Below, piece by piece: positions 1-7,429 of a stretch of DNA of 14,190 nucleotides. The translations under genes were made by a program, and so were the position numbers. Source of the stretch: Actinomycetes bacterium (GTDB lineage Bacteria > Actinomycetota > Acidimicrobiia > Acidimicrobiales > CADCSY01); assembly GCA_025464025.1 (NCBI GenBank), contig JAODBP010000029.1, forward strand, positions 1-14,190, written 5' to 3'. Within the stretch, counting starts at the first letter, position 1; each line of letters begins with the position of its first letter. The notes below the pieces were generated by a model. The model was not told the origin of the DNA and did not search any database. It saw only the letters and a program-made list of their open reading frames with translations.

Positions 1-393
1 GCCACCCAGGTGCCGCTGGTGTTCCTCACCTCGAACAACACCCGTGAGCTGTCGGAGGCCCTGAAGCGCCGGTGCCTCTTCCTCCACATCGACTACCCCG
101 ACATGGAGCGCGAGAAGCAGATCGTGCTCACCAAGGTCGAGGGCATCGACGAGAACCTGGCCGACCAGGTGGCTCGCATCGTCCGCTCGATCCGGTCGCT
201 CGAGCTGAAGAAGTCGCCGTCGGTCTCCGAGACGCTCGACTGGGCCCGCACCCTCGTGCTGCTGGGCATCCAGACCATCGACGCCGCGGTCGCCACCGAC
301 ACGCTCAACATCCTGCTCAAGTACCAGACCGACATCGCCAAGGCGACGAAGGAGCTGGCGACGAACGACCCGGCGGCCCCGGCCAAGGCGTAG
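1..393 (+). CDS. MoxR-family AAA+ ATPase, C-terminal part (5' end outside window)
   Basis: The frame is open from base 1 to TAG at 391-393, giving the last 130 residues of a longer protein. Near the start, LVFLTSNNTRELSEAL resembles the sensor-1 region of MoxR-type AAA+ ATPases. It is followed by RRC and the stretch LFLHIDYPD, typical of the end of the AAA core. The remainder is a helical lid domain (SPSVSETLDWARTLVLLG) ending in an Ala/Lys-rich tail. The Walker A and B motifs would lie upstream, outside the window. MoxR ATPases act as chaperones that mature or insert metal cofactors, usually with a VWA partner encoded next door. The VWA gene here starts 4 nt after this stop, so the two are probably co-transcribed. 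Which client enzyme they serve cannot be told from this window. Family assignment is firm; the exact subfamily is not. Confidence 0.88.
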   Translation, partial: ATQVPLVFLTSNNTRELSEALKRRCLFLHIDYPDMEREKQIVLTKVEGIDENLADQVARIVRSIRSLELKKSPSVSETLDWARTLVLLGIQTIDAAVATDTLNILLKYQTDIAKATKELATNDPAAPAKA

Positions 394-397
394 TTCG

Positions 398-1837
398 ATG
401 CTCGACCTGATGGCCGGCTTCATCGCCGAGCTGCGACGGGCCGGGCTCCCGGTCTCGCTGACCGAGAACCTCGATGCCATGGAGGCGGTCAAGCACGTCC
501 CCATGGAGGACCGCGAGGCGTTCAAGTACGCCCTCGCCGCCACCCTGGTGAAGAGCTCGAACCACTGGAAGACCTTCGAGACGGTCTTCGAGGTGTTCTT
601 CTCGCTGCGCGGCCGGGAGTACCACCTCGGCGAGCTCGACGAGGCCACGGCCCGCGCCCTCGACCAGCTCGACGAGCTGGCGCCGACCGACGGCGAGCTC
701 TCGCCGCGGGGCATGGGCGGCATGGAGGGCATGTCGCCCGAAGAGATCGCCGAGATGCTCTTCAACGCCATGAAGAACGCCGACTCGGCCCTCATGCGGG
801 CCATCGCCCGCCAGGCCGTGTCGCGCTTCGCCGGCATGGAGCCGGGCCGCCCGGTCGGCGGCACGTACTACCTCTACCGGACGCTGCGGAACCTCGACCT
901 CGAGGGTGTCGTCGAGCGGATGATGGAGGACGCCCGCATGCAGCGGGGTGGCGAGCTCACCCAGCTCGAGGAGCGCCTCGAGCGCGACGAGTTCGAGTCG
1001 CGCGCCGACCAGCTCCGCAAGGAGGTCGAGGCCGAGATCCGGCGCCGGCTGGTGGCCGACCGGGGGGTCGAGGCCATGGCCAAGACCCTGCGCAAGCCGC
1101 TGCCCGAGGACGTCGACTTCATGCACGCCAGCCGGGAGGAGATGGTCAACCTCCGCAAGGCGCTGATGCCGCTCACCCGCAAGCTCGCCGTGCGCCTGGC
1201 CCGCAAGCGCCGCCACGGCCGCAAGGGCCCGCTCGACTTCCGCAACACGGTGCGCCACTCCCTGTCGTACGGCGGCGTGCCGGCCGACCCGAAGTTCAAG
1301 TACCCCCGTCCGGCCAAGCCCGAGATCTTCGTGGTGGCCGACATCTCCGGCTCGGTGGCCGCGTTCGCCCGCTTCACCCTGCAGCTCGTCTACGCCATCA
1401 GCGGGCAGTTCTCGAAGGTGCGCTCGTTCGTCTTCATCGACGGGGTCGACGAGGTCACGAAGTTCTTCGAGGGCCAGGAGGACATCAACCAGGCCGTGCA
1501 CCGGGTGAACACCGAGGCCGACGTGGTGTGGGTCGACGGGCACTCCGACTACGGCCATGCCTTCGAGGCGTTCTGGGAGCGGTGGGGCAAGGAGATCGGC
1601 CCCCGCACCACGGTGATCCTCCTCGGCGACGCCCGGAACAACTACCACGCGTCGCAGTCGTGGGTCGTCAAGGAGATGCGCCACAAGGCCCGGCACGTCT
1701 ACTGGCTGAACCCCGAGCCCAAGTCGTACTGGGACACCGGCGACTCGATCGTGAGCGAGTACGGCGTCCACACCGACGGCGTCTACGAGTGCCGCAACCT
1801 GCGCCAGCTCGAGCGCTTCGTCGAGATCCTCGCCTGA
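398..1837 (+). CDS. VWA domain-containing protein, CoxE-like
   Basis: This 479-residue protein has an N-terminal helical CoxE-like region (MLDLMAGFIAELRRAGLPVS, then a segment typical of VWA proteins paired with MoxR) and a C-terminal von Willebrand A domain from about residue 308. The metal-ion-dependent adhesion site motif DxSxS is present as Asp315-Ser317-Ser319 (DISGSV). A later Asp411 in LLGDARNN is a further candidate metal ligand. There is no signal peptide or membrane segment, so it should be cytosolic. The middle part is charged and rich in Glu and Arg. The ATG at 398 follows the MoxR stop by 4 nt, so translation is probably coupled. In the family, such proteins work with the MoxR ATPase in assembling metalloenzymes; CO dehydrogenase maturation (CoxD/CoxE) is the classic case, but no CO dehydrogenase gene is seen here. 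Function beyond the MoxR-VWA pairing is inference. Confidence 0.88.
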   Translation: MLDLMAGFIAELRRAGLPVSLTENLDAMEAVKHVPMEDREAFKYALAATLVKSSNHWKTFETVFEVFFSLRGREYHLGELDEATARALDQLDELAPTDGELSPRGMGGMEGMSPEEIAEMLFNAMKNADSALMRAIARQAVSRFAGMEPGRPVGGTYYLYRTLRNLDLEGVVERMMEDARMQRGGELTQLEERLERDEFESRADQLRKEVEAEIRRRLVADRGVEAMAKTLRKPLPEDVDFMHASREEMVNLRKALMPLTRKLAVRLARKRRHGRKGPLDFRNTVRHSLSYGGVPADPKFKYPRPAKPEIFVVADISGSVAAFARFTLQLVYAISGQFSKVRSFVFIDGVDEVTKFFEGQEDINQAVHRVNTEADVVWVDGHSDYGHAFEAFWERWGKEIGPRTTVILLGDARNNYHASQSWVVKEMRHKARHVYWLNPEPKSYWDTGDSIVSEYGVHTDGVYECRNLRQLERFVEILA

Positions 1838-1852
1838 TCCTCGGCGTCCCCG

Positions 1853-1865
1853 TAGCTTCACGCCC
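1853..1865 (+). promoter_or_regulatory. Candidate leaderless -10 element for the histidine phosphatase gene
   Basis: TAGCTT at 1853-1858 fits the actinobacterial -10 pattern TANNNT and ends 7 nt before the GTG start at 1866. There is no Shine-Dalgarno sequence in the 28-nt gap. Similar TAG hexamers occur at other gene starts in this window. No convincing -35 hexamer was found. Confidence 0.4.
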
Positions 1866-2492
1866 GTGACCCGCCTGCTCCTCGTGCGACATGGCGAGTC
1901 GATGGCCCAGGTGGAGGGGATCATCGGCGGGCCGAAGGGGTGCAAGGGCCTGTCCGACCTCGGCCGCGAGCAGGTCGCCCTCCTGCGGGACCGCTGGCGG
2001 CGGACCGGTCAGCGGGCCGACGTGCTGCTGTCCTCGACCCTGCCGCGCGCCGTCGAGTCGGCCGAGCTGCTGTCGGAGGTGCTGGGGGTGCCGGTCGAGC
2101 AGGACGAGGGCCTCTGCGAGATCGCGCCGGGGGAGTGCGACGGCATGTCGTGGGCGGACTTCGATCACCTCTTCCGGGGCGAGGACTACCGCTGGAGCCC
2201 GCACACGGCCATGGCCGAGGGCGGCGAGGCGTGGGTGGACTTCATGGCGCGGGTGTCCCGCACGCTGGCCGGCATCGTCGAGCGCCACGAGGGCAAGGTG
2301 ATCGTGGCGGCGGTCCACGGCGGCGTCATCGACGGTTCGATGGTCCACTTCCTCGGCCTGCCGAACGACGCCGGCAACGTGCTCGCCACGACGAACTCGT
2401 CGGTGACCGAGTGGTCGCACGGTGAGCACCCCTGGGCGCCCGCCGGCGGGTGGCGCCTCCTGCGCTTCAACGACGCCGCCCACCTGGAGTGA
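1866..2492 (+). CDS. Histidine phosphatase family protein (phosphoglycerate mutase-like)
   Basis: This 208-residue protein opens with LLLVRHGES; the RHG signature puts the phospho-accepting His at residue 9. The second catalytic His is His151 in AAVHGGV. The segment CEIAPGECDGMSWADF carries the acidic residues expected between them. The fold is that of the cofactor-independent-looking branch of the phosphoglycerate mutase/acid phosphatase superfamily. The substrate cannot be predicted: members act on sugar phosphates, nucleotides, cobalamin precursors or phosphoproteins. The start is GTG at 1866, chosen because it directly precedes the conserved beta strand and lies 7 nt after a TAGCTT element. 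The stop TGA overlaps the GTG start of the following membrane glycosyltransferase gene (GTGA), so the two are probably translationally coupled. The family is certain, the specific role unknown. Confidence 0.9.
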   Translation: MTRLLLVRHGESMAQVEGIIGGPKGCKGLSDLGREQVALLRDRWRRTGQRADVLLSSTLPRAVESAELLSEVLGVPVEQDEGLCEIAPGECDGMSWADFDHLFRGEDYRWSPHTAMAEGGEAWVDFMARVSRTLAGIVERHEGKVIVAAVHGGVIDGSMVHFLGLPNDAGNVLATTNSSVTEWSHGEHPWAPAGGWRLLRFNDAAHLE

Positions 2493-3721
2493 AGCGGCGC
2501 GAGCTCGTCGGCCTGTTCGCCCTCGCCGTGGCCGTGCGGGTGGGCTACGTCCTGTTCTTCGACCCCGTGGTGCGGCCCATCTCGGACGGCGGGAACTACC
2601 ACCTCCTGGCCGACGACATCGCCCACGGCCGCGGCTACATCTCGCCCTACGACTGGGCCTTCCTGCACCACGCCCGTCCCACCGCCGAGTTCGCGCCGCT
2701 CCACCCGACGCTGCTCGCCGGGGCGGTGCTGCTCGGCCTGGGCACGATCCTCGGCCAGCAGCTCTTCCTGGCCGTGGTCGGTGCCGTCACCCCGGTTCTC
2801 ACCGCCCTGCTCGGCTGGCGCATCACCGGCGACCGCCGCGTCGCCATCGCCGCGGGCGTGGTCGCCGCCGTCCACCCGATCCTCCTGGGCAGCGACGGCG
2901 CGCTCATGCCCGAGACCCTCTACGCCCTCCTCGGCACCGCAGCCCTCCTGACCCTGCTCCGCGACGGGCGGCGGTGGGCGTTGGCCAGCGGGCTGCTGCT
3001 CGGCGCTGCCATCCTGACCCGGGGCGACGGTGTGCTGCTCGTGCCGATGGTGGCTGTGCCGGTGCTGGGACTTCGCCACGGTCGCGTCGACCGACGCTTG
3101 GTCGAGCTGCTCGGCCTGGTGGTCGTCGGCGTGCTCGTGGTGGTGACCCCGTGGCTGGCCCGCAACGCGGCCCGGTTCGACGGCCAGCTCGTGCTCTCCA
3201 ACAACCTCGGCAGCCTGCTCAACGGTGCCAACTGCCCGCCCTCGTACGAGGGCCCCGGCATCGGGTCCTGGACGTTCACCTGCGCCGACCGGGTCGAGGT
3301 CGACCCGACCGACGAGGTGGCCGCCTCGTCGGCCATGCGCAAGGCGGGCATCGACTACGCCACCGACCACGCCGGCCGCCTGCCGGTGGTCGCGGCGGCC
3401 CGCGTGGCCCGGGCGTGGGGGGTGCTCCACCCGGTGGGCCAGGCCCGGGCCGAGGGCCGCGAGGGGAGGGTGAGCGGGGTCCAGCTCGCTGGCGTCGTCG
3501 CCGACTGGTTCCTGCTCCCGCTGTTCGCCCTCGGGGCCTGGCGGCTCCGTCGGCGGGCGGTCCCGCTCGTCGCCATGGTCGCCCTCGTGATCGGGCTCAG
3601 CGTCGTGGCCTACGGCAACACCCGCTTCCGCGAGATCGCCGAGCCGGCGCTGATCGTGGGGGCGATGGCAGGAACCACCTTGACCTCCGATAGAAGAACG
3701 TCGTTAACTGAACACAGTTAA
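2489..3721 (+). CDS. Polytopic membrane glycosyltransferase, GT39/ArnT-like
   Basis: This protein of about 410 residues has roughly ten hydrophobic segments, starting with one at residues 7-25. The first extracytoplasmic loop carries SDGGNYHLLADDIAHGRGY, with Asp33 where GT-C enzymes keep their catalytic acidic residue. It is followed by APLHPTLLAG, like the conserved loop-TM boundary of the GT39/PMT family. A large loop after about residue 220 contains two cysteines (NCPPS and TFTCAD) that could form a disulfide outside the cytoplasm. GT-C enzymes transfer a sugar from a polyprenyl-phosphate donor to lipid, protein or wall glycan; the substrate here is unknown. GTG at 2489 was chosen because it overlaps the upstream TGA as GTGA; an ATG further upstream in the same frame would run inside the phosphatase gene. 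The last codons, including the TAA, lie inside the palindromic operator and promoter of the next gene. Confidence 0.82.
   Translation: MKRRELVGLFALAVAVRVGYVLFFDPVVRPISDGGNYHLLADDIAHGRGYISPYDWAFLHHARPTAEFAPLHPTLLAGAVLLGLGTILGQQLFLAVVGAVTPVLTALLGWRITGDRRVAIAAGVVAAVHPILLGSDGALMPETLYALLGTAALLTLLRDGRRWALASGLLLGAAILTRGDGVLLVPMVAVPVLGLRHGRVDRRLVELLGLVVVGVLVVVTPWLARNAARFDGQLVLSNNLGSLLNGANCPPSYEGPGIGSWTFTCADRVEVDPTDEVAASSAMRKAGIDYATDHAGRLPVVAAARVARAWGVLHPVGQARAEGREGRVSGVQLAGVVADWFLLPLFALGAWRLRRRAVPLVAMVALVIGLSVVAYGNTRFREIAEPALIVGAMAGTTLTSDRRTSLTEHS
3680..3709 (+). promoter_or_regulatory. Candidate promoter for the MMPL-tetR operon
   Basis: TTGACC at 3680-3685 is a good -35 hexamer. TTAACT at 3704-3709, 18 nt further on, is an acceptable -10. 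Both lie inside the last codons of the glycosyltransferase gene, in the most A/T-rich patch nearby. The -10 overlaps the palindrome at 3703-3722, the arrangement expected for a repressor-controlled promoter. Confidence 0.5.
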
Positions 3722-3722
3722 C
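3703..3722 (+). promoter_or_regulatory. Perfect palindrome, probable TetR operator
   Basis: The arms GTTAACTG (3703-3710) and CAGTTAAC (3715-3722) are exact reverse complements separated by AACA. The site covers the putative -10 and start of transcription of the MMPL gene and the stop codon of the preceding gene. TetR regulators commonly bind such short palindromes beside their own operon, and a TetR gene is the second gene of this operon. The operator assignment is inference; the symmetry is seen directly. Confidence 0.65.
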
Positions 3723-3728
3723 CAACTC

Positions 3729-3733
3729 GGAGG
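3729..3733 (+). promoter_or_regulatory. Shine-Dalgarno sequence of the MMPL gene
   Basis: GGAGG lies 6 nt before the ATG at 3740 and fixes that start. It is one of the two clear Shine-Dalgarno sequences in the window. Confidence 0.8.
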
Positions 3734-3739
3734 TCCCCG

Positions 3740-5938
3740 ATGTTCTCCCGCCTCGGTCGCTTCGCCGTTCGCCGTCGTCGGCTCGTGCTGGCCCTCACCG
3801 GCCTCTTCGTCGTCGTCTCCGCCATGGCCGGCGGCGGCGTGTTCGACGCCCTGAAGGGTGGCGGGTTCGCCGATCCGAAGGCGGAGTCCACCCAGGCCGA
3901 GGACCTGCTCGAGGCCCGATTCGGCCAGGGGAACCCGAACGTGGTCCTGCTCTACACGCCGCCGGACGGCAGCGTCGACAGCCCAGCCGCGCGGGCCTTC
4001 GGGAAGCGCCTGACCGAGCGGCTGGCCGCTGAGCCGGGCGTCGCCTCGGCGGCGTCGTACTGGACGCTGGGCAACGTCGCCCCGCTGCGCTCGAAGGACG
4101 GGGACAAGGCCCTCGCCTTCGCCTTCGTGAAGGGCGACGAGGACCAGGTGAAGGACGTGTCCGCCCGCATCGTCGACGAGTACGCGAGCGACACCGTGCA
4201 GGTCGGCGGGTTCGGGCCGGTCTACAACGAGATGAGCAAGACGATCGAGAAGGACCTCGCCCGGGCCGAAGCGGTCGCGGTGCCGATCACCCTCATCCTC
4301 CTCGTGCTGATCTTCGGCGGGCTGATCGCCGCATCCCTGCCGTTGGTCGTCGGAGCCGTCGCCGTCTTCGGCGGCTTCCTCACCCTGTACCTCCTGGCCC
4401 AGGTCACCGACGTCTCCATCTTCTCGATCAACCTGTGCACGGCGATGGGCCTCGGCCTCGCCATCGACTACAGCCTGTTCATCGTCTCCCGCTTCCGGGA
4501 GGAGCTGCGCCACGGACGCTCGGTCGAGGACGCGGTCGTGAAGACGGTCGAGACCGCCGGCCGCACGGTCGCCTTCAGCGGCCTCACCGTCGCCGTCTCG
4601 CTCTCGGCCCTGCTCGTGTTCCCGCTCTACTTCCTCCGGTCGTTCGCCTACGCCGGCGTGGCGGTCGTGCTCGTGGCCGCCGTCGCGTCGGTGCTCAGCC
4701 TGCCGGCGTTGCTGGCCGTGCTCGGCCACCGGGTCGACAAGTTCAAGGTGCTGCACCGCGAGCCGCCCGAGGTGGGCACCGGCTTCTGGCACCGCATCGC
4801 CATCGGGGTCATGAAGCGGCCCATCGGTGTCGCCACCGCGGTGATCGTCGTGCTCCTGCTCCTCGGGGCCCCGTTCCTCAACGTCGCCTTCGGCACGCCT
4901 GACGACCGGTCGCTCCCGGAGGACGCCAAGAGCCGAGAGGTCTCCACCCAGCTGCGCGCCGACTTCGACTCGAACGAGAGCGAGGCGTTCGGCGTCGTGC
5001 TCGACGGCGACCCCACCGACGCGCAGATCGATGCCTACGCCGCCAAGATCTCCGCGATCGACTCGGTGGCCCGCGTCGACGCCGTCACCGGCAACTACCT
5101 CGGTGGGAAGCGCCTCGCCGGTCCCAACCCGTCGACCACCCGCTTCGAGGGCGGGACGACGGGCTCGTGGGTGAGCGTGGTGCCGAAGGTCGAGGCCATG
5201 TCGAAGGCTGGCGAGCGCTTGGTGAAGGACGTGCGGGCCATCGACGCCGGCGTGTCCACCCGGGTCGGTGGCGCGGCCGCCGGTCTCGTCGACTCGAAGG
5301 CCTCCATCTTCAGCCGGCTGCCGCTGGCCGCCCTGATCATCACCGTGTCGACGTTCGTGCTGCTGTTCCTCATGTTCGGTTCGGTGGTGGTGCCCCTCAA
5401 GGCGATCGTGCTCAACCTCCTGTCGCTGACGGCGACGTTCGGGGCGATGGTGTGGGTCTTCCAGGAAGGGCACGGCTCGGGCCTCATGAACTTCACGGCG
5501 ACCGGCACGCTCGACACGACGACGCCGATCCTCATGTTCTGCGTGGCCTTCGGCCTGTCGATGGACTACGAGGTGTTCCTGCTGAGCCGCATCAAGGAGG
5601 AGCACGACCGCACCGGGGACAACACCGCGTCGGTGGCCATGGGCCTCGAGCGCACGGGCCGGATCGTCACCGCCGCCGCGGCCCTGCTGTCGGTCACCTT
5701 CCTGGCGATGGCGACGTCGGGCATCACGTTCATCAAGCTCTTCGGCCTGGGCCTCGCCCTTGCCGTGGTGATGGACGCCACGATCGTGCGGGCCACGCTG
5801 GTGCCAGCGTTCATGCGCCTGGCCGGCGAGGCCAACTGGTGGGCACCGAAGTCGCTCCGTCGCATCTACGACCGGTGGGGCATCTCGGAGTCGGTCGCCG
5901 AGGACGACGAACCCACCCGTGAGCTGGTGGACGCATGA
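3740..5938 (+). CDS. MMPL family RND transporter
   Basis: This 732-residue inner-membrane protein has the two-fold RND layout. An N-terminal membrane helix (about 15-35) is followed by an extracytoplasmic domain, a bundle of helices (about 175-330), a second helix and extracytoplasmic domain (about 350-525), and a second helix bundle (about 530-705). The proton-relay Asp-Tyr pairs seen in MmpL proteins are present in both halves: Asp243-Tyr244 in GLAIDYSLF and Asp609-Tyr610 in GLSMDYEVF. Family members export lipids, siderophores or drugs using the proton gradient. The substrate here is unknown; no lipid-synthesis genes sit beside it. The start is set by GGAGG 6 nt upstream. The stop overlaps the TetR gene as ATGA, so transporter and regulator form one coupled operon, probably repressed through the palindrome at 3703-3722. 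Family call is certain. Confidence 0.95.
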   Translation: MFSRLGRFAVRRRRLVLALTGLFVVVSAMAGGGVFDALKGGGFADPKAESTQAEDLLEARFGQGNPNVVLLYTPPDGSVDSPAARAFGKRLTERLAAEPGVASAASYWTLGNVAPLRSKDGDKALAFAFVKGDEDQVKDVSARIVDEYASDTVQVGGFGPVYNEMSKTIEKDLARAEAVAVPITLILLVLIFGGLIAASLPLVVGAVAVFGGFLTLYLLAQVTDVSIFSINLCTAMGLGLAIDYSLFIVSRFREELRHGRSVEDAVVKTVETAGRTVAFSGLTVAVSLSALLVFPLYFLRSFAYAGVAVVLVAAVASVLSLPALLAVLGHRVDKFKVLHREPPEVGTGFWHRIAIGVMKRPIGVATAVIVVLLLLGAPFLNVAFGTPDDRSLPEDAKSREVSTQLRADFDSNESEAFGVVLDGDPTDAQIDAYAAKISAIDSVARVDAVTGNYLGGKRLAGPNPSTTRFEGGTTGSWVSVVPKVEAMSKAGERLVKDVRAIDAGVSTRVGGAAAGLVDSKASIFSRLPLAALIITVSTFVLLFLMFGSVVVPLKAIVLNLLSLTATFGAMVWVFQEGHGSGLMNFTATGTLDTTTPILMFCVAFGLSMDYEVFLLSRIKEEHDRTGDNTASVAMGLERTGRIVTAAAALLSVTFLAMATSGITFIKLFGLGLALAVVMDATIVRATLVPAFMRLAGEANWWAPKSLRRIYDRWGISESVAEDDEPTRELVDA

Positions 5939-6540
5939 GCCCTCGCGAACGAGCGCGGCGAGGCGAGGGCGAGCGGCTCCGCCACGAGATCCTCGAGGCG
6001 GGCAAGCACCTGCTGTTCGAGACCGGCGACGAGGAGGCCGTCACCATCCGGGCCGTGGCCAAGGCCGTCGGCGTGAGCCCGCCGTCGATCTACCTCCACT
6101 TCGCCGACAAGCAGGCGCTCCTGCTCGCGGTGTGCGAGGACACGTTCTCCGCCCTCGACGAGTACATCGAGAAGGCGGTCGCCGACATCGACGACCTGCG
6201 CGACGAGCTCCGGGCCAGGGGCAAGGCCTACGTCCAGTTCGGGCGGGGCAACCCCGAGCAGTACCGGATCCTGTTCATGACCCGGCCCGTGGGGCTCGGG
6301 CCGGAGCAACCGATCCCGGCGACCGGTGCGTTCGACCACCACCTCGAGGCAATGCAGCGGGCCGCCGACGCTGGCCTCTTCGTCGAGGGGACCGACCCGG
6401 TGATGGCCGCCCTCACGGTGTGGGCCGGCGTCCACGGGATCACGTCGCTGCTCATCGCCAAGCCGACGTTCGACTGGCCCGACCTCGACGTGCTGATCGA
6501 CCAGGTCCTGGCCACGCTGGTGCGGGGGCTCAGCCGGTGA
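5935..6540 (+). CDS. TetR/AcrR family transcriptional regulator (WHG-type C-terminal domain)
   Basis: This 201-residue repressor has an N-terminal TetR helix-turn-helix at about residues 18-64: AVTIRAVAKAVGVSPPSIY followed by LHFADKQALL, a classic match to the family. The C-terminal ligand domain contains VWAGVHGITSLL near residue 160, the W..HG signature of the WHG-type TetR C-terminal domain. The ATG at 5935 lies in the ATGA overlap with the MMPL stop, so expression depends on the transporter transcript. It most likely represses the MMPL-tetR operon and its own synthesis by binding the palindrome at 3703-3722, released by a small molecule that the transporter exports. That last step is inference. 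Its 3' end overlaps the convergent PaaX-like gene by 11 nt, and no terminator hairpin separates them. Confidence 0.93.
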   Translation: MSPRERARRGEGERLRHEILEAGKHLLFETGDEEAVTIRAVAKAVGVSPPSIYLHFADKQALLLAVCEDTFSALDEYIEKAVADIDDLRDELRARGKAYVQFGRGNPEQYRILFMTRPVGLGPEQPIPATGAFDHHLEAMQRAADAGLFVEGTDPVMAALTVWAGVHGITSLLIAKPTFDWPDLDVLIDQVLATLVRGLSR

Positions 6541-7408
6541 TGTCGAGCACGAAGCTGTCGTAGCCGTCGAACAGGCCGGTGCCGGAGCCGCTCTCGCGGA
6601 CCTGGTGGGCCAGCTTGCGGCACTTCACCACCAGCTCCCGCGCCGCTCGCCCCGCCCACGGCCGGGGGAGCAGCTCGGGCGGGAGGAACGGGTCGACGCC
6701 GGAGATCTCGTCGTGGCCAACGCCCATGGCGAGCATGCGAGGGAAGAGCTCGGCGTCGCTCACCCGTCCCCGGTCGAGGCGGAGCGACTCGAGCTCGGCC
6801 GGCAGGTGCCGGTAGGTCTCCACGAAGCGGGCGTAGGCGGCGCCGACCTCTTCGATCGGCCACAGCATGGAGGCGAGCTTGCGGGGATCGGTCTCGCGGC
6901 CGACCTCGAGGTCGTCGGTGCTGGCGAACGTGAGGTTGTCGCCCACGCCGAGCTGGCTGCCGAGCTCCTTCACGTCGGGCTCCCACGGGTGGGGCGAGAC
7001 GTAGAGGCCGCCCTGGATCGGGGCGCCACCGAGGTCGCGCAGGCGATCGCGGAGGGCGTCGCGGCTGGCCCGGTTGGCCTCGGGCACGGCGAAGGCGACC
7101 AGGCGCCAGTTGCGATCCCAGCCCCGTCCGGCGGCGTCCTGGGCGAACGACAGGCGGACCCGGCGCAGGCGGGCCCCGAGGGTGGCCGCCCCGGCGGCCG
7201 TCGGCGTGAACACGGCCTTGCGCCCCGAGCCGTCGCGCTCGTAGAGGCCCTCGCTCACGATCCGGCGCAGGCAGGAGCGGACCTGCTCGGTCGACTGCCC
7301 CGATGCCTCGGCGACGCGGTAGACGTCCTCGGCCCGGATGGTGCCGTCCCGCCGGGCCGTGCCCAGTACGAGCGTCCTGGTCGGGATCGTCACGGTCGTG
7401 CTCGGCAC
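6530..7408 (-). CDS. PaaX-like transcriptional regulator
   Basis: This 292-residue protein has an N-terminal winged-helix part (residues 1-75, with VYRVAEASGQSTEQVRSCL as recognition region). A PaaX middle domain follows, beginning WDRNWRLVAFAVPEANRASRDALRDRL and LGGAPIQGGLYVSPHPW, then a C-terminal domain with FLPPELLPRPWAG. These blocks match the PaaX family, whose founder represses phenylacetate catabolism in response to phenylacetyl-CoA. No phenylacetate genes are nearby. Instead it follows cysH by 21 nt on the same strand, so the target may be local. The start is GTG at 7408, 7 nt after TAGTCT; a second in-frame GTG at 7393 is possible. The chosen start lies inside a perfect 27-bp palindrome (7390-7416), suggesting autoregulation or a start-codon hairpin. 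The 3' end overlaps tetR by 11 nt, convergently. Confidence 0.85.
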   Translation of the reverse strand: MPSTTVTIPTRTLVLGTARRDGTIRAEDVYRVAEASGQSTEQVRSCLRRIVSEGLYERDGSGRKAVFTPTAAGAATLGARLRRVRLSFAQDAAGRGWDRNWRLVAFAVPEANRASRDALRDRLRDLGGAPIQGGLYVSPHPWEPDVKELGSQLGVGDNLTFASTDDLEVGRETDPRKLASMLWPIEEVGAAYARFVETYRHLPAELESLRLDRGRVSDAELFPRMLAMGVGHDEISGVDPFLPPELLPRPWAGRAARELVVKCRKLAHQVRESGSGTGLFDGYDSFVLDITG

Positions 7409-7416
7409 GACCGTGA
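7390..7416 (-). promoter_or_regulatory. Perfect 27-bp palindrome over the paaX-like start codon
   Basis: Plus-strand arms TCACGGTCGTGC (7390-7401) and GCACGACCGTGA (7405-7416) are exact reverse complements with TCG between them. The GTG start at 7408-7406 lies in the 5' arm of the minus-strand hairpin. It could be an operator for the PaaX-like protein, an RNA hairpin that hides the start codon, or a terminator for cysH. No T-run follows on the minus strand, which argues against a classical terminator. The outermost A at 7416 is also the last base of the putative -10. Confidence 0.6.
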
Positions 7417-7421
7417 GACTA
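7416..7421 (-). promoter_or_regulatory. Candidate leaderless -10 element for the paaX-like gene
   Basis: On the minus strand TAGTCT fits TANNNT and ends 7 nt before the GTG at 7408. No Shine-Dalgarno sequence is present and no clear -35 was found. It may make paaX a separate transcript from cysH. Confidence 0.35.
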
Positions 7422-7429
7422 TCGGCCGA

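Noticed and set aside
317..1945. Long minus-strand open frame (542 codons) opposite the CoxE-like gene
   Set aside because: It is the antisense of a conserved VWA gene. Its predicted product is an Arg/His/Leu/Val/Glu-rich low-complexity chain, typical of antisense frames in high-GC DNA.
2422..3693. Alternative plus-strand frame of 423 codons inside the glycosyltransferase gene
   Set aside because: The product is rich in Arg, Pro and Gly with no hydrophobic pattern. The other frame gives a membrane protein with family motifs and a GTGA overlap.
3704..5605. Minus-strand open frame of 633 codons opposite the MMPL gene
   Set aside because: The MMPL frame is clearly conserved on the plus strand. 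The antisense product is a charged, repetitive His/Asp/Glu/Arg chain with no domain.
6530..6540. Overlap of tetR and paaX 3' ends as a sign of a wrong gene call
   Set aside because: Both C-termini look natural and an 11-nt convergent overlap is common in compact genomes.
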